From the NCBI RefSeq assembly GCF_002366715.1, contig NZ_DFBS01000026.1, positions 76,793 to 140,792 on the forward strand: a stretch of 64,000 nt of DNA. The letters run 5' to 3'. The DNA comes from Halomonas sp. UBA3074 (GTDB taxonomy: Bacteria > Pseudomonadota > Gammaproteobacteria > Pseudomonadales > Halomonadaceae). A model generated the notes under the pieces. It was given only the letters and a program-made list of their open reading frames with translations, ran no database searches and had not been told where the DNA came from. Position numbers and translations under genes: made by a program. Shown here in pieces: positions 63,289 through 64,000 of the stretch. Position 1 is the first letter of the stretch; every line of letters begins with the position of its first letter.

Positions 63289-63612
63289 ATGAAAGTGACT
63301 GAAAAATTAGAAGTCGAGGCCGTTACTGATGTGGTGTGCGATGTATGCTTAACCACGACACGTGTAGCAGATGAAAATCTTGAGTACGCCACCCTCAAAG
63401 CACATTGGGGCTATGGCTCTCAACATGATGGCGAGCGCTATGAAGTCCACCTGTGCGAAAGCTGTTTTTTCAGCACGTTGGCTTACTTCAAGCAAGAACG
63501 CCGTGTGCAAAATTTGTTCAGCGAAGATAGCGACAGAGACTGGGCCTTGAATACAGATGATCGCCTGGGACTTGTAGCTAAAGATGACTATTTCCCTGAT
63601 CATAAATCTTGA
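63289..63612 (+). CDS. Small zinc-ribbon-like protein
   Basis: 107 residues. Two Cys pairs, CDVC (in DVVCDVCLTTTRVA) and CESC (in VHLCESCFFSTLAYF), are arranged like a zinc ribbon, followed by an acidic tail. GAGGAA lies before the ATG. It resembles small zinc-finger proteins of unknown function found in mobile DNA. No specific role is assigned. Confidence 0.62.
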   Translation: MKVTEKLEVEAVTDVVCDVCLTTTRVADENLEYATLKAHWGYGSQHDGERYEVHLCESCFFSTLAYFKQERRVQNLFSEDSDRDWALNTDDRLGLVAKDDYFPDHKS

Positions 63613-63757
63613 TAAGTGGTTACGCGGCGCTTTTGGACTGACTACAGAGGGTTGCTTTAGGCAGATTTCGACCCTGAGCAGACATTTTTGGCAATGCAGC
63701 AAGAGCGCGAATATGCTGGCAGTCTGATGCTTGTTACATCGAGAGGGGCAATTGCGT

Positions 63758-64000
63758 ATGTCAGCTCATGAAGAGCAATTCGAAAACCACGGTATCCATG
63801 ACGTGATTTCGCAACTTGAGTCTGCGTTGCAGAAAAAGAGTAGCAAAGACGTGCCTGATGATGCGTTCGATAACTTAGATCGAATTCGACAAGCGACCGC
63901 ATTCATTCGCGGAAGAATTGAAATGGCAAGCCCGTTATTGACTCCAAAGGTTCGCTTAGATCAGATTCAAAAATCTCTCCAAGCTAGCCTCAATGAGGTG
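63758..64000 (+). CDS. Unknown protein, 3' end cut by window
   Basis: The first 81 codons from the ATG at 63758, open to the last base. GAGAGGGG lies just upstream. The visible part is helical and charged (HDVISQLESALQKKSSKD, DNLDRIRQATAFIRGRIE), with no recognised domain. It follows the zinc-ribbon gene in the same direction. A 25-codon frame (63694-63771) overlaps its start and may be a gene remnant. Confidence 0.55.
   Translation, partial: MSAHEEQFENHGIHDVISQLESALQKKSSKDVPDDAFDNLDRIRQATAFIRGRIEMASPLLTPKVRLDQIQKSLQASLNEV

Overview
This window is chromosomal DNA of a gammaproteobacterium, most likely a Halomonas or close relative. The evidence is a sodium-pumping NADH:quinone reductase operon, a betIBA choline-to-glycine-betaine operon, the gamma-type gene orders leuS-lptE-holA, leuCDB-asd-fimV-truA-trpF-trpB-trpA-accD-folC-dedD-cvpA-purF-metZ, and moderately high GC. 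Genus assignment is inference from gene content and order only.

Region 1 (1-8.1 kb): the 3' part of the nqr operon (nqrC partial, nqrD, nqrE, nqrF), nqrM, the soluble transhydrogenase sthA, a membrane diguanylate cyclase, and a PA2779/PA2778-like pair (small membrane protein plus C39-like lipoprotein). No apbE lies between nqrF and nqrM. Region 2 (8.2-14.4 kb): the overlapping leuS-lptE-holA operon on the minus strand, a zinc-ribbon YbeL-like protein and a multi-pass membrane protein. Region 3 (14.4-18.3 kb): an AT-rich, gene-poor patch with a lipoprotein and an unrecognised protein, then rlmF and a small membrane protein. Region 4 (18.3-36.7 kb): a LysR regulator divergent from leuCDB, followed by the conserved biosynthetic block from asd to metZ. 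Region 5 (36.8-41.97 kb): betIBA with a palindromic BetI-type operator, and a divergent choline-binding protein gene without its transporter partners.

Region 6 (42.0-64.0 kb) is the accessory part. An elongator tRNA-Met and the 4.5S SRP RNA gene (ffs) are followed, three bases after the RNA, by one end of a Tn7-like transposon. This end has a terminal TGT, three approximately 21-bp repeats that look like TnsB sites, and tnsA, tnsB, tnsC. No tniQ/tnsD and no second end are in the window, so the element runs past 64 kb. Its visible cargo is a complete type I BREX phage-defence operon: an XRE-type regulator with a palindromic candidate operator, brxA, brxB, brxC, pglX, pglZ and brxL. Two extra genes are embedded: an AlbA_2/HATPase-type predicted DNA-binding protein between brxC and pglX, and an AT-rich two-helix membrane protein between pglX and pglZ. 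The C-terminal half of pglX contains an AT-rich block where the target-recognition region should lie, suggesting exchange of specificity. Three small uncharacterised genes follow brxL.

The most notable points are: (a) BREX carried by a Tn7-like element parked at ffs, with the target selector not visible; (b) the two extra genes inside the BREX operon and the mosaic pglX; (c) a family of intergenic multi-hairpin repeats shared between the leuB-asd gap and the betA-betB gap; (d) a 15-bp tandem array before fimV; and (e) a strong terminator hairpin inside the first codons of the C39-like lipoprotein gene.
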